Shown: in pieces, positions 1 through 10,901 of the stretch | Position numbering within the stretch: the first letter of the stretch is position 1 | How the letters are laid out: each line of letters opens with the position of its first letter | NCBI RefSeq assembly: GCF_900115085.1 | Contig: NZ_FOVF01000005.1 | Location: 1-64,000 of the forward strand | Source: Dokdonella immobilis | GTDB taxonomy: Bacteria > Pseudomonadota > Gammaproteobacteria > Xanthomonadales > Rhodanobacteraceae | Direction of reading: 5' to 3' | DNA: 64,000 nucleotides | Notes under the pieces: generated by a model | Told to the model about the DNA's origin: nothing | Databases searched by the model: none | The model's input: only the letters and a program-made list of their open reading frames with translations | Translations under genes and position numbers: made by a program

Positions 1-105
1 ATCGCAGGCTTTTCGTAGGAAGAGCCTTCAGGCTCGACGCTTTGTGCTTCGCCGTGCGCGAAGCATCGCGGCTGAAGCCGCTCCTACGGGGAAGGCGGAG
101 CGGCT
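1..105. repeat. REP palindrome pair downstream of yggX
   Basis: Two imperfect palindromes lie here: a TCGTAGGAAGAGCCTTC arm at about 14-43 and GCATCGCGGCTGAAGCCGC at about 63-89. Both recur in the arrays near 3.8-4.05 kb and 9.9-10.26 kb. They face each other around a short loop, as in bacterial interspersed mosaic elements, and sit just past the yggX stop codon, where they could shield the mRNA 3' end. The region holds no gene. Confidence 0.75.
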
Positions 106-378
106 TTAGTGGGAAGGGGGTTTGACGAAGCCGGCGGGGGCTTCGGAGCCTTCGCCGAAGAAGTATTTTTCCATCTCGGCGGCGAGGAAGGTTCTCGTGC
201 TTGCGTCGAGGGGATTGAGGCGGTTTTCGTTGATCAGCATGGTCTGGTGGGCCATCCAGTCGGCCCAGGCCTGCTTCGATACGTTTTCGTAGATGCGCTT
301 GCCGAGTTCGCCGGGCCAGGGGGCGAAGTTGAGGCCTTCGGCTTCGAAGCCGAGTTTTACGCAGTGGACGGTTCGCAT
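106..378 (-). CDS. yggX: Fe(2+)-trafficking protein YggX
   Basis: A 90-residue cytosolic protein of the YggX family, which protects iron-sulfur clusters from oxidative damage and is thought to move ferrous iron. The sequence opens [16 protein letters not shown], including the conserved Cys6, and continues with the family signature around [15 protein letters not shown] and [11 protein letters not shown]. Full length for the family. It starts inside the 3' end of mutY (22-nt overlap), so the two are probably co-transcribed; mutY-yggX adjacency is also found in enterobacteria and fits a shared role in oxidative damage defence. REP palindromes follow the stop codon. Confidence 0.95.
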   Translation of the reverse strand: MRTVHCVKLGFEAEGLNFAPWPGELGKRIYENVSKQAWADWMAHQTMLINENRLNPLDASTRTFLAAEMEKYFFGEGSEAPAGFVKPPSH

Positions 379-1430
379 GGTTCGGTTTCCGGGGGAAGGG
401 ATGCGAGCAGTTTACGCACCGGCGCGGGCAGACCCAATTCGGCGAGTTCGTGGGAGGCGAACCAGTCGCGGTCGGGGTTGTCGGCGATCTTCGGTTCCGG
501 CGTTTCGATCTGCAGCAGCATCGGCGTGACCTTGAGCTTGTAGTGGCTGAAGGCGTGGGCGAATTCGGGCAGGACCGAGAGGCGGCCGTTGGCGAACGCG
601 TGCGCGGCGCTAAGCGATTGGCTGGCGCTCTCGAGGCTGTCGCCTTGCGGCAGGCTCCACAGGCGTGCCCAGACGCCGGTCGGCGGTCGGCGTTCGAGCA
701 GGATGCGGCCCTCGTGGTCGCGCACGATCAGCATGGTCAGTTCGCGGGTCGGGATTTTCTTTTGCGGCTTGGGCTGCGGCAATTGCGCGGTCAGGCCTTC
801 GCGGCGGGCGACGCAGTCGCCACTCAGCGGGCATTCGCTGCAGCGCGGCTTGCTGCGGGTGCAGACCAGGGCGCCGAGGTCCATGATCGCCTGGGTGTAG
901 TCGGCCACGCGTCGGGAGGGCGTATGCGATTCGGCGAGGCGCCAGAGTTCGGCCTGCACGGCACTCTGCCCGGGCCAGCCGTGCAGGCCGTGGAAGCGTG
1001 CGAGCACGCGGCGCACGTTGCCGTCGAGGATCGCGTGCGACTGGTCGTGGGCCTGGGCGAGGATGGCGGCCGCGGTCGAGCGGCCGATACCGGGCAGGGC
1101 GGCTAGTGCCTCCATTGCATCGGGCAGTTCGCCATTGTGTTGTTCGACGCACATTTGGGCGCAGCGGTGCAGGTTGCGCGCGCGGCTGTAGTAGCCGAGG
1201 CCGGACCAGAGGCCGAGAACGCGATCCTGCGGCGTGTTGGCGAGATCGATGAGCGTCGGCAGGGCCAGCACGAAGCGTTCGAAATACGGGATTACCGTGC
1301 GCACCTGGGTCTGCTGCAGCATCACCTCGCTGAGCCAGACCCGATACGGCGTGCGCGGGTGCTGCCAGGGCAGGTTGCTGCGGCCGTGCACATCGAACCA
1401 GGCGAGCAGGTATTTGGCGAAGCTATCCAT
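357..1430 (-). CDS. mutY: A/G-specific adenine glycosylase MutY
   Basis: Removes adenine mispaired with 8-oxoguanine or G in base excision repair. The 357-residue protein has the helix-hairpin-helix glycosylase fold: catalytic Glu35 in [12 protein letters not shown], the hairpin [13 protein letters not shown], and Asp in ILDGNVRR. A 4Fe-4S loop with Cys-x6-Cys-x2-Cys-x5-Cys spacing ([17 protein letters not shown]) follows. The C-terminal third is the Nudix-like 8-oxoG recognition domain ([20 protein letters not shown]). The frame is open 38 codons further upstream, but MDSFAKYLL matches the family start, and the extension falls in repeat DNA. It overlaps yggX downstream. Confidence 0.96.
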   Translation of the reverse strand: MDSFAKYLLAWFDVHGRSNLPWQHPRTPYRVWLSEVMLQQTQVRTVIPYFERFVLALPTLIDLANTPQDRVLGLWSGLGYYSRARNLHRCAQMCVEQHNGELPDAMEALAALPGIGRSTAAAILAQAHDQSHAILDGNVRRVLARFHGLHGWPGQSAVQAELWRLAESHTPSRRVADYTQAIMDLGALVCTRSKPRCSECPLSGDCVARREGLTAQLPQPKPQKKIPTRELTMLIVRDHEGRILLERRPPTGVWARLWSLPQGDSLESASQSLSAAHAFANGRLSVLPEFAHAFSHYKLKVTPMLLQIETPEPKIADNPDRDWFASHELAELGLPAPVRKLLASLPPETEPCEPSTA

Positions 1431-1467
1431 GGTGATCGCGGGTTCGAACGGAAAACAAAGGCAAAAG

Positions 1468-1822
1468 CCCACCCTCATCCCCCTGCGGGACCTGAACTCG
1501 CGCCATCCCTGGCGCTCGCCCTGCGGGCAGCATTCGCTGCTCAAAACGGCAATCCTGCCGTTTTGTCTCCCGCCAGCGGGAGAAGGAAAATAGTGGCGGT
1601 CTGTTGCGTGGGGCAGAAGGGATTCGCGGCGGTGCTGTGGTGTGAAGTGCCTCTCCCGCTGGCGGGAGAGGCTGCCGACAGGCTGGTGAGGGTGGTCGGG
1701 CGGAACGTGATGTTGAAATCAAGAGCGCACCCTCATCCCCCTTCGGGACCTTCTCCCGCTCGCGGGAGAAGGAAACATTTGCGTCTGCGGTGGAGTGGCC
1801 TCTCCCGTAAGTGGGAGAAGGG
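1468..1822. repeat. Cluster of CTCCCGC/GCGGGAG inverted repeats
   Basis: The gap between mutY and ftsY is filled with related palindromes. Copies of CCTCTCCCGCTGGCGGGAG occur at about 1565-1587, 1650-1671, 1750-1772 and 1799-1822, two of them preceded by CACCCTCATCCCCC-type sequence (about 1469 and 1729). They are strong hairpins of a dispersed intergenic family, distinct from the REP family elsewhere in the window. The ftsY 3' end abuts them, so they could act in termination or mRNA protection; the mutY promoter must lie within or beside them. No ORF here looks real. Confidence 0.7.
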
Positions 1823-1830
1823 AAACGCGG

Positions 1831-3024
1831 TCAGTTGCTGGTGGTGATTTTCGCGAGCGATGCTGGCAATAGACCGTCGACGAAGGCCTGCGCGTTGAAT
1901 GCGCGGAGGTCTTCGGCGCCTTCGCCGAGGCCGATGTAACGGATCGGCAAGCCGAATTCGCGGGCCAGGGCGAACACCACGCCGCCCTTGGCAGTGCCGT
2001 CGAGCTTGGTCACGACGAGGCCGGTGACGCCGATTGCCTCGCGGAAGTGGCGGACCTGGGCGATGGCGTTCTGGCCGGTGGTGCCGTCGATGACCATCAG
2101 CACCTCGTGCGGGGCATTGCCGTCGATCTTGCCAAGCACGCGGCGGATCTTGCCCAGTTCATCCATCAGGCCTGACTGGGTGTGCAGCCGGCCGGCGGTG
2201 TCGGCGATCAGCAGGTCGACCTTGCGCGCGCGGGCGGCCTGGTAGGCATCGAAGATGACGCTGGCCGAATCGGCGCCGGAGGCTTGAGAGATCACGTGAA
2301 CGCCGTTGCGCTGGCCCCAGGTTTGCAGCTGTTCGACGGCGGCGGCGCGGAAGGTGTCGCCGGCGGCCAGCATGAGGCTGCGTTCCTGGTGCAGGAATCG
2401 GCGCGCGATCTTGCCGATGGTGGTGGTCTTGCCGACGCCGTTGACGCCGACCATGAGCAGCACGAACGGGGTGTGGGCGCTGATGTCGAGCGGCTTTTCA
2501 ACCGGCTTGAGCAGGTCGACCAGGCGCGTGCGCAGCGCGCCGAGCAGGGCGTCGGCGTCGGCGAATTCGCGCTTGGCTACGCGCTTGCGCAGTTCCTCGA
2601 CGATGTCGGTGGAGGCGGTGATGCCGACGTCGGCCGTGATCAGGCAGGTTTCGAGGGCGTCGAGCAGGTCTTCATCGAGCTTGGGGTTGCGTGCAAACAG
2701 GCCGCCGAGGCCCTTGGCCAGGCCGCTGCCGGAAAGGCGGTCGCGCCAGCTCTTCTTCATCGGGAGTTCGGCGGTTTCAGGGGCCGGTTCGAGCAGGCGC
2801 GGATCGACTTCGCGTTCCTCGGTGATGGCGAGGTCGATCGGCATGTCCGGACCTTGCGCCGGCATTATCGGCAGTTCCGCCGTGACGGCGAGATCGATCG
2901 GCGCTTGCGAAGCATCTGGTGCCTCGGTCGGGACTTCCTGGGTGATGTCCTCGGCGCCACCGTCGACGGACTTCTCCGCGGCTTTCGTTTCGTCGACGGG
3001 CTTCTTTTTCCAGAACTTGAGCAT
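1831..3024 (-). CDS. ftsY: Signal recognition particle receptor FtsY
   Basis: SRP receptor GTPase that docks ribosome-SRP complexes at the inner membrane for co-translational insertion. The 397-residue protein has a charged, acidic N-terminal A domain (MLKFWKKKPVDETKAAEK onward) of about 120 residues, then the NG domain. P-loop GVNGVGKTTTIGKIARR, DTFRAAAVEQL, DTAGRLHTQ and TKLDGTAKGG are all present. The longer open frame upstream is rejected because MLKFWKKK is the typical FtsY start and the extra residues are arginine/proline-rich shadow. It is divergent from rsmD, with 151 nt between the starts. Confidence 0.96.
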   Translation of the reverse strand: MLKFWKKKPVDETKAAEKSVDGGAEDITQEVPTEAPDASQAPIDLAVTAELPIMPAQGPDMPIDLAITEEREVDPRLLEPAPETAELPMKKSWRDRLSGSGLAKGLGGLFARNPKLDEDLLDALETCLITADVGITASTDIVEELRKRVAKREFADADALLGALRTRLVDLLKPVEKPLDISAHTPFVLLMVGVNGVGKTTTIGKIARRFLHQERSLMLAAGDTFRAAAVEQLQTWGQRNGVHVISQASGADSASVIFDAYQAARARKVDLLIADTAGRLHTQSGLMDELGKIRRVLGKIDGNAPHEVLMVIDGTTGQNAIAQVRHFREAIGVTGLVVTKLDGTAKGGVVFALAREFGLPIRYIGLGEGAEDLRAFNAQAFVDGLLPASLAKITTSN

Positions 3025-3175
3025 TGCGGGGATGGTTGAACAGGGGAATGCGCGGCATGCTATCACTGTGTGGGTGAATGCTTGGGCTTGCGGGCCGCTG
3101 TGCGGCCATCGAGCGGGTGGGTGGCGGCGATTGACTGCGACGCTGCGCCGGTCGGCGGGGCATGGAGGAGTTCGG

Positions 3176-3745
3176 ATGGCGCGGGATTTGCGGGGCGCGG
3201 GCAAGCTTCGGATTGTCGCAGGCAGCTTGCGCGGCAGTCGTATCGACGTGGTCGACCAGGAGGGCTTGCGGCCGACCAGCGATCGGGTGCGCGAGACCCT
3301 GTTCAACTGGCTCGCGCCGATGATCGAGGGTGCCCGTTGCCTGGATCTGTTTGCGGGGACCGGGGCGTTGGGCATCGAGGCGCTTTCGCGCGGGGCCGGG
3401 GAGTGCGTGTTCGTCGAGCGCGATCGCGGCCTGGCCGGGCGGCTTGAGGCTACGCTGGCGCGTTTGAAGGTGCCGGGTGCGCGCGTGGTCTGCGCGGATG
3501 CGCTGGTCTGGCTGGCCCAGCCTGCGGGGCGCTTCGACCTGGTGTTTCTCGATCCTCCCTTTGGGGCGGACCTGTGGGCCGAGGCGGCGCGCCGGCTCGA
3601 GGCGAATGGCTGGCTGGCCGAGTCGGCGTGGATTTATGTCGAGGCTCCGATGGGAACCCGGTTGGAACTGCCGCCGACCTGGAATCTGTATCGAGAGGGG
3701 AAGGCTGGAGCGGTGTCTTTCGCTCTGTATCGCCGGGCCGGATAG
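3176..3745 (+). CDS. rsmD: 16S rRNA (guanine966-N2)-methyltransferase RsmD
   Basis: SAM-dependent methyltransferase that modifies G966 of 16S rRNA during 30S assembly. At 189 residues it is full length for the family. The opening KLRIVAGSLRGSRI, TSDRVRETLFNWL, the SAM loop CLDLFAGTGALGIEALSRGA and the catalytic FLDPPFG motif are all visible. The ATG at 3176 is preceded by a GGAGG ribosome site 7-8 nt upstream and starts the conserved region; the frame stays open far upstream only because it lies opposite ftsY. Divergence from ftsY is usual in proteobacteria. Confidence 0.95.
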   Translation: MARDLRGAGKLRIVAGSLRGSRIDVVDQEGLRPTSDRVRETLFNWLAPMIEGARCLDLFAGTGALGIEALSRGAGECVFVERDRGLAGRLEATLARLKVPGARVVCADALVWLAQPAGRFDLVFLDPPFGADLWAEAARRLEANGWLAESAWIYVEAPMGTRLELPPTWNLYREGKAGAVSFALYRRAG

Positions 3746-3805
3746 GCCGGTCTTCATGATCCGGCGGGATGAGCCCCGGGTACGATGTTCTTCTGCAAGG
3801 TTCGG

Positions 3806-4052
3806 CAGAGAGCATCGCGGCTGAAGCCGCTCCTACGACGGAGCGGCAACGCGTCACCAGCCATCGACGCCCGCGCCGCCCATCGCGCTTTTCGTAGGAG
3901 CGCCTTCAGGCGCGATGCTTCTGGTGGGATGGATAGGAGCGCATCGCGGCTGAAGCCGCTCCTACGACGGAGCGGCAACGCGTCACCAGCCATCGAAGCC
4001 CGCGCCTCCCATCGCCCTTTTCGTAGGAAGGGCCTTCAGGCCCGATGCTCCT
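3806..4052. repeat. REP/BIME array, two units
   Basis: Between rsmD and coaD there are two tandem composite units with a period of about 138 nt. Each consists of a GCATCGCGGCTGAAGCCGC palindrome (from about 3812 and 3950), a roughly 60-nt spacer beginning CGGAGCGGCAACGCGTCACC and containing ATCGAAGCCCGCGCC, and a TCGTAGGAGCGCCTTCAGG palindrome ending in GCGATGCT. The spacer is nearly identical in both units, so the repeat is larger than a bare REP. The 398-nt gap holds no gene. Confidence 0.8.
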
Positions 4053-4140
4053 GGCGCGACGGATGGGGGAGCGCGGCGTGATGGCCAAGGCGGCGGACTC
4101 TTCGGCTATGCTAGGGCGATCCAGGCAGTCGTTCAGGTGA

Positions 4141-4641
<501 letters not shown>

Positions 4642-4747
4642 TCGACCGCTTTCATCCACCCGCGTTCCTTGCCTCGGAACGTCCCGAATTCGGCCCGCCG
4701 GCCGGGTTCGCGGTATCCTTAGGCGTATCCCGATAGGAGTTGCAAAC

Positions 4748-7286
<2,539 letters not shown>

Positions 7287-7290
7287 GCCC

Positions 7291-8160
7291 ATGAAACTCT
7301 GGTCGATCATCGGCAATTCGCAGCGCCTCGATGGCGGCGCCATGTTCGGCAATGCGCCGAAGGCGGTCTGGCAGAAATGGATCGCGCCGGATGCGAGCAA
7401 TGCGATTCCGTTGGCCTGTCGCGCCTTGCTCGCCGAAGGCCTGGCCGGCAAGACCGTGCTGTTCGAGACCGGTATCGGCGCGTTTTTCGAGCCGAAGCTG
7501 CGCGAACGCTATGGCGTGGTCGAAGCGAACCATGTGCTGCTCGATTCACTCGCCGCGGCCGGGTTCGCGCATACCGACATCGATGTGGTCGTGCTCTCGC
7601 ACCTGCACTTCGACCATGCCGGCGGCCTGCTCGCGGCCTGGCAGGAAGGCCAGCCGCCGTCGCTGCTGTTCCCGAATGCGACCTTCGTGGTCGGTGCCGA
7701 ACACTGGCAGCGCGCGTTGCATCCGCATCCGCGCGATCGCGCCTCGTTCATCGCGGAGTTACCGCAACTGCTGCTCGACAGCGGCCGCCTCGAGATCGTC
7801 GACGGTCCATATTCGAAAGTGCTGGGCGAGGCCGTGCGCTTCGAGATTTCCAATGGTCATACGCCGGGCCTGATGCTGGCCGAGATCGTCGCCGAGGACG
7901 GTGGCGTGGTGTTCTGCGCCGACCTCATTCCGGGTCGGCCCTGGGTACACCTGCCGATCACGATGGGCTACGACCGCTATCCCGAACTGCTGATCGACGA
8001 GAAGCAGGCCTTCCTCGAGGACAAGCGCAAACGCAACGTGCGCCTGTTCTTCACCCACGACAGCGAGTGCGCGATGGCGGCGGTGGAGCGCGACGAGAAG
8101 GGACGTTATGGCACCCGCGACGAGATGCCTTCCCTGGTAGCCTGGCCGCTGGCCGCCTGA
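7291..8160 (+). CDS. MBL-fold metallo-hydrolase
   Basis: A 289-residue metallo-beta-lactamase-fold hydrolase without a signal peptide. The dinuclear metal ligands are all present: HLHFDHAGG (near residue 106), His in SNGHTPG, Asp in FCADLIPG and His in FFTHDSE. The overall plan resembles lactonase-like or general MBL hydrolases; the substrate cannot be read from sequence. It starts 4 nt after ggt and is probably in the same operon, so a role on a small metabolite linked to glutathione turnover is possible but only inferred. Confidence 0.88.
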   Translation: MKLWSIIGNSQRLDGGAMFGNAPKAVWQKWIAPDASNAIPLACRALLAEGLAGKTVLFETGIGAFFEPKLRERYGVVEANHVLLDSLAAAGFAHTDIDVVVLSHLHFDHAGGLLAAWQEGQPPSLLFPNATFVVGAEHWQRALHPHPRDRASFIAELPQLLLDSGRLEIVDGPYSKVLGEAVRFEISNGHTPGLMLAEIVAEDGGVVFCADLIPGRPWVHLPITMGYDRYPELLIDEKQAFLEDKRKRNVRLFFTHDSECAMAAVERDEKGRYGTRDEMPSLVAWPLAA

Positions 8161-8191
8161 GCGACCGACGAACCAACGAGAGGAGTTTTCC

Positions 8192-8680
8192 ATGCGTGCA
8201 GCGATCCTGATGTTCCTGCTGGTCAGCAGCGGTGCCATCGCCCACGAAGAGGCCGGACACAAGGAAAAGGCGTTCGCCACGGCGCCGGTCGAGCAAACTG
8301 CGGCCGGCGCCGTCTACGGTGAACCGCTGCCGACGCCGGTGCCGGCGGCCGTGAGCATCGATGCCGCCGCAGCCAATCTGGCCGAACATGCCGGCAAGCC
8401 GACCGCGTTCAGCGGGCGCATCACCGAGGTCTGCCAGAAGCAGGGTTGCTGGGTGGTGCTGAGCGGCGAGAACGACAGTTTCGCGCGCGTAACGATGCAC
8501 GATCATGCGTTCGGCGTGCCCAAGGACTCGAATGGACCGGCGGTGGTCTATGGCACGCTCACGGTAAAGATGCTTGGTGACAAGGAACTCGAGCACCTGA
8601 AGAAGGACGGCGCCAGCGAGGTCCGTTCGACCGAATTGCAGATCGATGCGGTTTCGGTGCTGATCCCGAAATCGGCCTGA
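8192..8680 (+). CDS. DUF4920 family exported protein
   Basis: A 162-residue protein with an N-terminal signal peptide (MRAAILMFLLVSSGAIAHEE). The body fits DUF4920: VYGEPLP, GKPTAFSGRITEVCQKQGCW with a Cys pair, then a small beta domain ending in a repeated-strand tail. The two cysteines of VCQKQGCW could bind metal or form a disulfide; the function of the family is not established. AGAGGAG lies shortly before the ATG. It follows the MBL gene on the same strand. Confidence 0.8.
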   Translation: MRAAILMFLLVSSGAIAHEEAGHKEKAFATAPVEQTAAGAVYGEPLPTPVPAAVSIDAAAANLAEHAGKPTAFSGRITEVCQKQGCWVVLSGENDSFARVTMHDHAFGVPKDSNGPAVVYGTLTVKMLGDKELEHLKKDGASEVRSTELQIDAVSVLIPKSA

Positions 8681-8721
8681 CAACGGGCGCCGAACCCGAT
8701 CCGACATCCGAGGCCGCCTGC

Positions 8722-9426
8722 TTGAAACGAATTCGCCAGAACGCCATCGTCGCCTGCGCCGTGCTGCTACTGCTGCTGGCCGTTTTCGCCATCGACCGTT
8801 TTGGAGGCTGGCGCGGTTTCCTGCAGCCGCAGGCGGTTCCCGAAGTGGCCATTTCGGTGGCGGCGGCCTCGATCGATCCGCTCAACGAGGGGCGCCTGGT
8901 CAGCGTGCAGGGCAGGCTGGAGGCGGCGCAGGTGCCGAAGGACGCGCAACTCGGTGTCGTAGCGGACGCTGCGGTGGTGCTGATCCGCAACGTCGAGATG
9001 TTCCAGTGGCGGGAAGCGTGCGTCGACACCTCGTGCGTGCAGTCGACGGCATGGTCGAACACGCTGATCGATTCGTCGGCCTTCCATGCGCAGGAAGGTC
9101 ACGAAAATCCGCCGGCGTTTCCGTTTGAATCGACCCGCTTCGATGCCGAAGGCATCCATCTGGGCGCCTTCCGGCCCGATCTCGGATTGGTCCTGGCCCA
9201 GGTCGAACCCGTGGCGCGTCCGCTGCGCCTCGAGGAGTTGCCCGCCAACCTTGCCGCCAGCGCCAGCCAGATCGATGGCCGCATTTACATCGGCAACGAT
9301 CCGCTCAATCCCGCAGTCGGTGACCTGCGCATCGGCTATTCGATCATTCCGTCGGCGACGACGACCCTGAGCGGCATTCAACGCGCCGACCGGCTGGTCG
9401 CCGTGGAGCCGAAGAATCCAACCTAG
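8722..9426 (+). CDS. TMEM43-like membrane protein
   Basis: A 234-residue protein with one N-terminal membrane helix (IVACAVLLLLLAVFAI) and a soluble domain that fits the bacterial TMEM43 family: VQGRLEAAQVPKDAQ, IRNVEMFQWRE, the HENPPAFPFESTRFDAEGIHLGAF region, then a C-terminal repeat of the same beta unit. No ATG fits; the frame starts at a TTG at 8722. It is packed between the DUF4920 and MAPEG genes, with about 10 nt to the latter. The role of bacterial homologues is unknown. Confidence 0.72.
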   Translation: MKRIRQNAIVACAVLLLLLAVFAIDRFGGWRGFLQPQAVPEVAISVAAASIDPLNEGRLVSVQGRLEAAQVPKDAQLGVVADAAVVLIRNVEMFQWREACVDTSCVQSTAWSNTLIDSSAFHAQEGHENPPAFPFESTRFDAEGIHLGAFRPDLGLVLAQVEPVARPLRLEELPANLAASASQIDGRIYIGNDPLNPAVGDLRIGYSIIPSATTTLSGIQRADRLVAVEPKNPT

Positions 9427-9435
9427 GAACCGATC

Positions 9436-9831
9436 ATGCACATCACGGGAATCTATGCGGCGCTGGCCGCGATCCTCGTCATCATTCTCTCGGCCCGCGT
9501 GATCGCGCGGCGTAGGAGCGCGCGCATCGGTATCGGCGACGGCGACGACAAGGTCCTGGCCCGCTGCGTGCGTGCCCACGGCAATGCGATCGAATACCTG
9601 TCGATCGGCTTGATCCTGCTGCTCCTCGTCGAGATGAACCAGACCCAGCCGCTGGTCGTGCACATCTTCGGCATAGCATTGCTGTTCGGTCGCCTGATGC
9701 ATGCGGTCGGTCTGTCACGCAGTTCGGGGCCGAGCTTCGGCCGGGTGGGCGGCATGATCCTGACCCTGGCCGCGATGGGCGGCATGGCGGCCCTGCTGAT
9801 CTGGCAGTTCGTGCTGCGCCTGACGATCTGA
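9436..9831 (+). CDS. MAPEG family membrane protein
   Basis: A 131-residue integral membrane protein with four predicted helices. ARCVRAHGNAIEYLSIGLILL and LLFGRLMHAVGLSRSSG match the MAPEG superfamily (glutathione-dependent eicosanoid-type enzymes; bacterial YecN-like members). The Arg/His/Asn/Glu set in RAHGNAIEY is the conserved glutathione-site signature. The bacterial substrate is unknown. It starts 10 nt after the TMEM43-like gene, probably in one operon, and is followed by a REP array. Confidence 0.85.
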   Translation: MHITGIYAALAAILVIILSARVIARRRSARIGIGDGDDKVLARCVRAHGNAIEYLSIGLILLLLVEMNQTQPLVVHIFGIALLFGRLMHAVGLSRSSGPSFGRVGGMILTLAAMGGMAALLIWQFVLRLTI

Positions 9832-9842
9832 CCGCCGGCATC

Positions 9843-10262
9843 AACAACGAAGCGGCAACGCGCCGCCCGCCATCGAAACCCGCACCACCCATCCGCCAGG
9901 TTCTTTCATGCGCAACGCTTTTCGTAGGAAGCGCCTTCAGGCGCGATGCTCTACGCCACATTGCGGGAAAGGCATCGCGGCTGAAGCCGCTTCCTACAGC
10001 GAAGCGGGAACGCGCTGCCCGCCAGCGAAGTCCGCGCCGCTTGTTCGCTGCTTTTCGTAGGAGCGCCTTCAGGCGCGATGCTCTCGCGCAGATCCCTCGA
10101 AAGGCACCGCGGCTGAAGCCGCTTCCTACAGCGAAGCAGAAACGCGCTGCCCGCCAGCGAGGTCCGCGCCGCTTGTTCGCTGCTTTTCGTAGGAGCGCCT
10201 TCAGGCGCGATGCTCTCGCGCGGACCCCTCGAAAGGCATCGCGGCTGAAGCCGCTCCTACGA
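9843..10262. repeat. REP/BIME array, three units
   Basis: Three TCGTAGGA(A)GCGCCTTC palindromes (about 9925, 10056 and 10186) alternate with three GGC(A)(T/C)CGCGGCTGAAGCC palindromes (about 9971, 10104 and 10235). They are joined by spacers beginning AGCGAAGCGGGAACGCGC and ending GCCGCTTGTTCGCTGC, two of which are nearly identical. This is the same composite element as at 3.8-4.05 kb with a diverged spacer. The rightmost palindrome supplies the stop codon of the Nudix gene. No other gene lies in this 425-nt gap. Confidence 0.8.
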
Positions 10263-10820
10263 TCCAACGGATTCGCCGTGGCCGTCGCCGCGCATGATGT
10301 CCTCGTGTTCAAGGAAATACATGCCGGCGAACATCTTCGGATCGACCGAAAAGCCATCGGCCATCTTCTGCACGAGCCAGCGTGCCGCCTCAGTTCTCGG
10401 CACTTCGTGCAGGGTGATGTCCTCGGTTTCGTCACCGCCGCCGGCGTGCACGCGAGTCAGGTTGCGGGCCCGGACGAAGGCGAGGATCTCGTTGCTCATG
10501 CCAGCCGAGGTCGGACCGGCCATGATGAACTCGACGTTGGCCGCCTCATAGCCGGTTTCCTCGATCAACTCGCGGCGGGCGGCCTCGACCGCGCCTTCGC
10601 TGGCCGATTCGGGGTTGTCGCCGACCAGGCCCGCCGGCATTTCGATCGTCATGCAGTCCAGCGCGGGCCGAAACTGCTCGACAAACAAGACCTTGTCCTC
10701 GGCGGTCACGGCGATGATCATGACTCCGCCGCCCGGGTTGGTGCGTTCGGCATATTCCCAACGCCCGCGCCGTTTCAGGCGTAGCCAGGTTCCGTTGCAA
10801 AGCGTGACGGTTTCGGTCAT
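10257..10820 (-). CDS. Nudix hydrolase (ADP-ribose pyrophosphatase-like)
   Basis: A 187-residue cytosolic Nudix protein. The core RRELIEETGYE of the Nudix box is clear, preceded by the MTIEMPAGLVGDN stretch typical of ADP-sugar pyrophosphatases; the first glycine of the box consensus appears to be replaced. The start at 10820 is chosen because GGAG lies 9 nt upstream; an ATG at 10835 is the alternative. The stop codon TAG lies inside a REP palindrome, so the last residues may have been rewritten by the repeat. It is divergent from the secreted propeller gene. Confidence 0.85.
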   Translation of the reverse strand: MTETVTLCNGTWLRLKRRGRWEYAERTNPGGGVMIIAVTAEDKVLFVEQFRPALDCMTIEMPAGLVGDNPESASEGAVEAARRELIEETGYEAANVEFIMAGPTSAGMSNEILAFVRARNLTRVHAGGGDETEDITLHEVPRTEAARWLVQKMADGFSVDPKMFAGMYFLEHEDIMRGDGHGESVGS

Positions 10821-10901
10821 CGTTGTCGGCTCCATGAAACTTTCGCGGGCGCGGCGTGGTCTGCACCGCCTCATATCCCGCTAGCATCCAAGGTTGTATC
10901 G

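Noticed and set aside
3800-4060. Possible CRISPR-like array
   Set aside because: The repeats are palindromic, the spacers are also repeated, and the period is about 138 nt. This is a REP/BIME array, and no cas genes are present.
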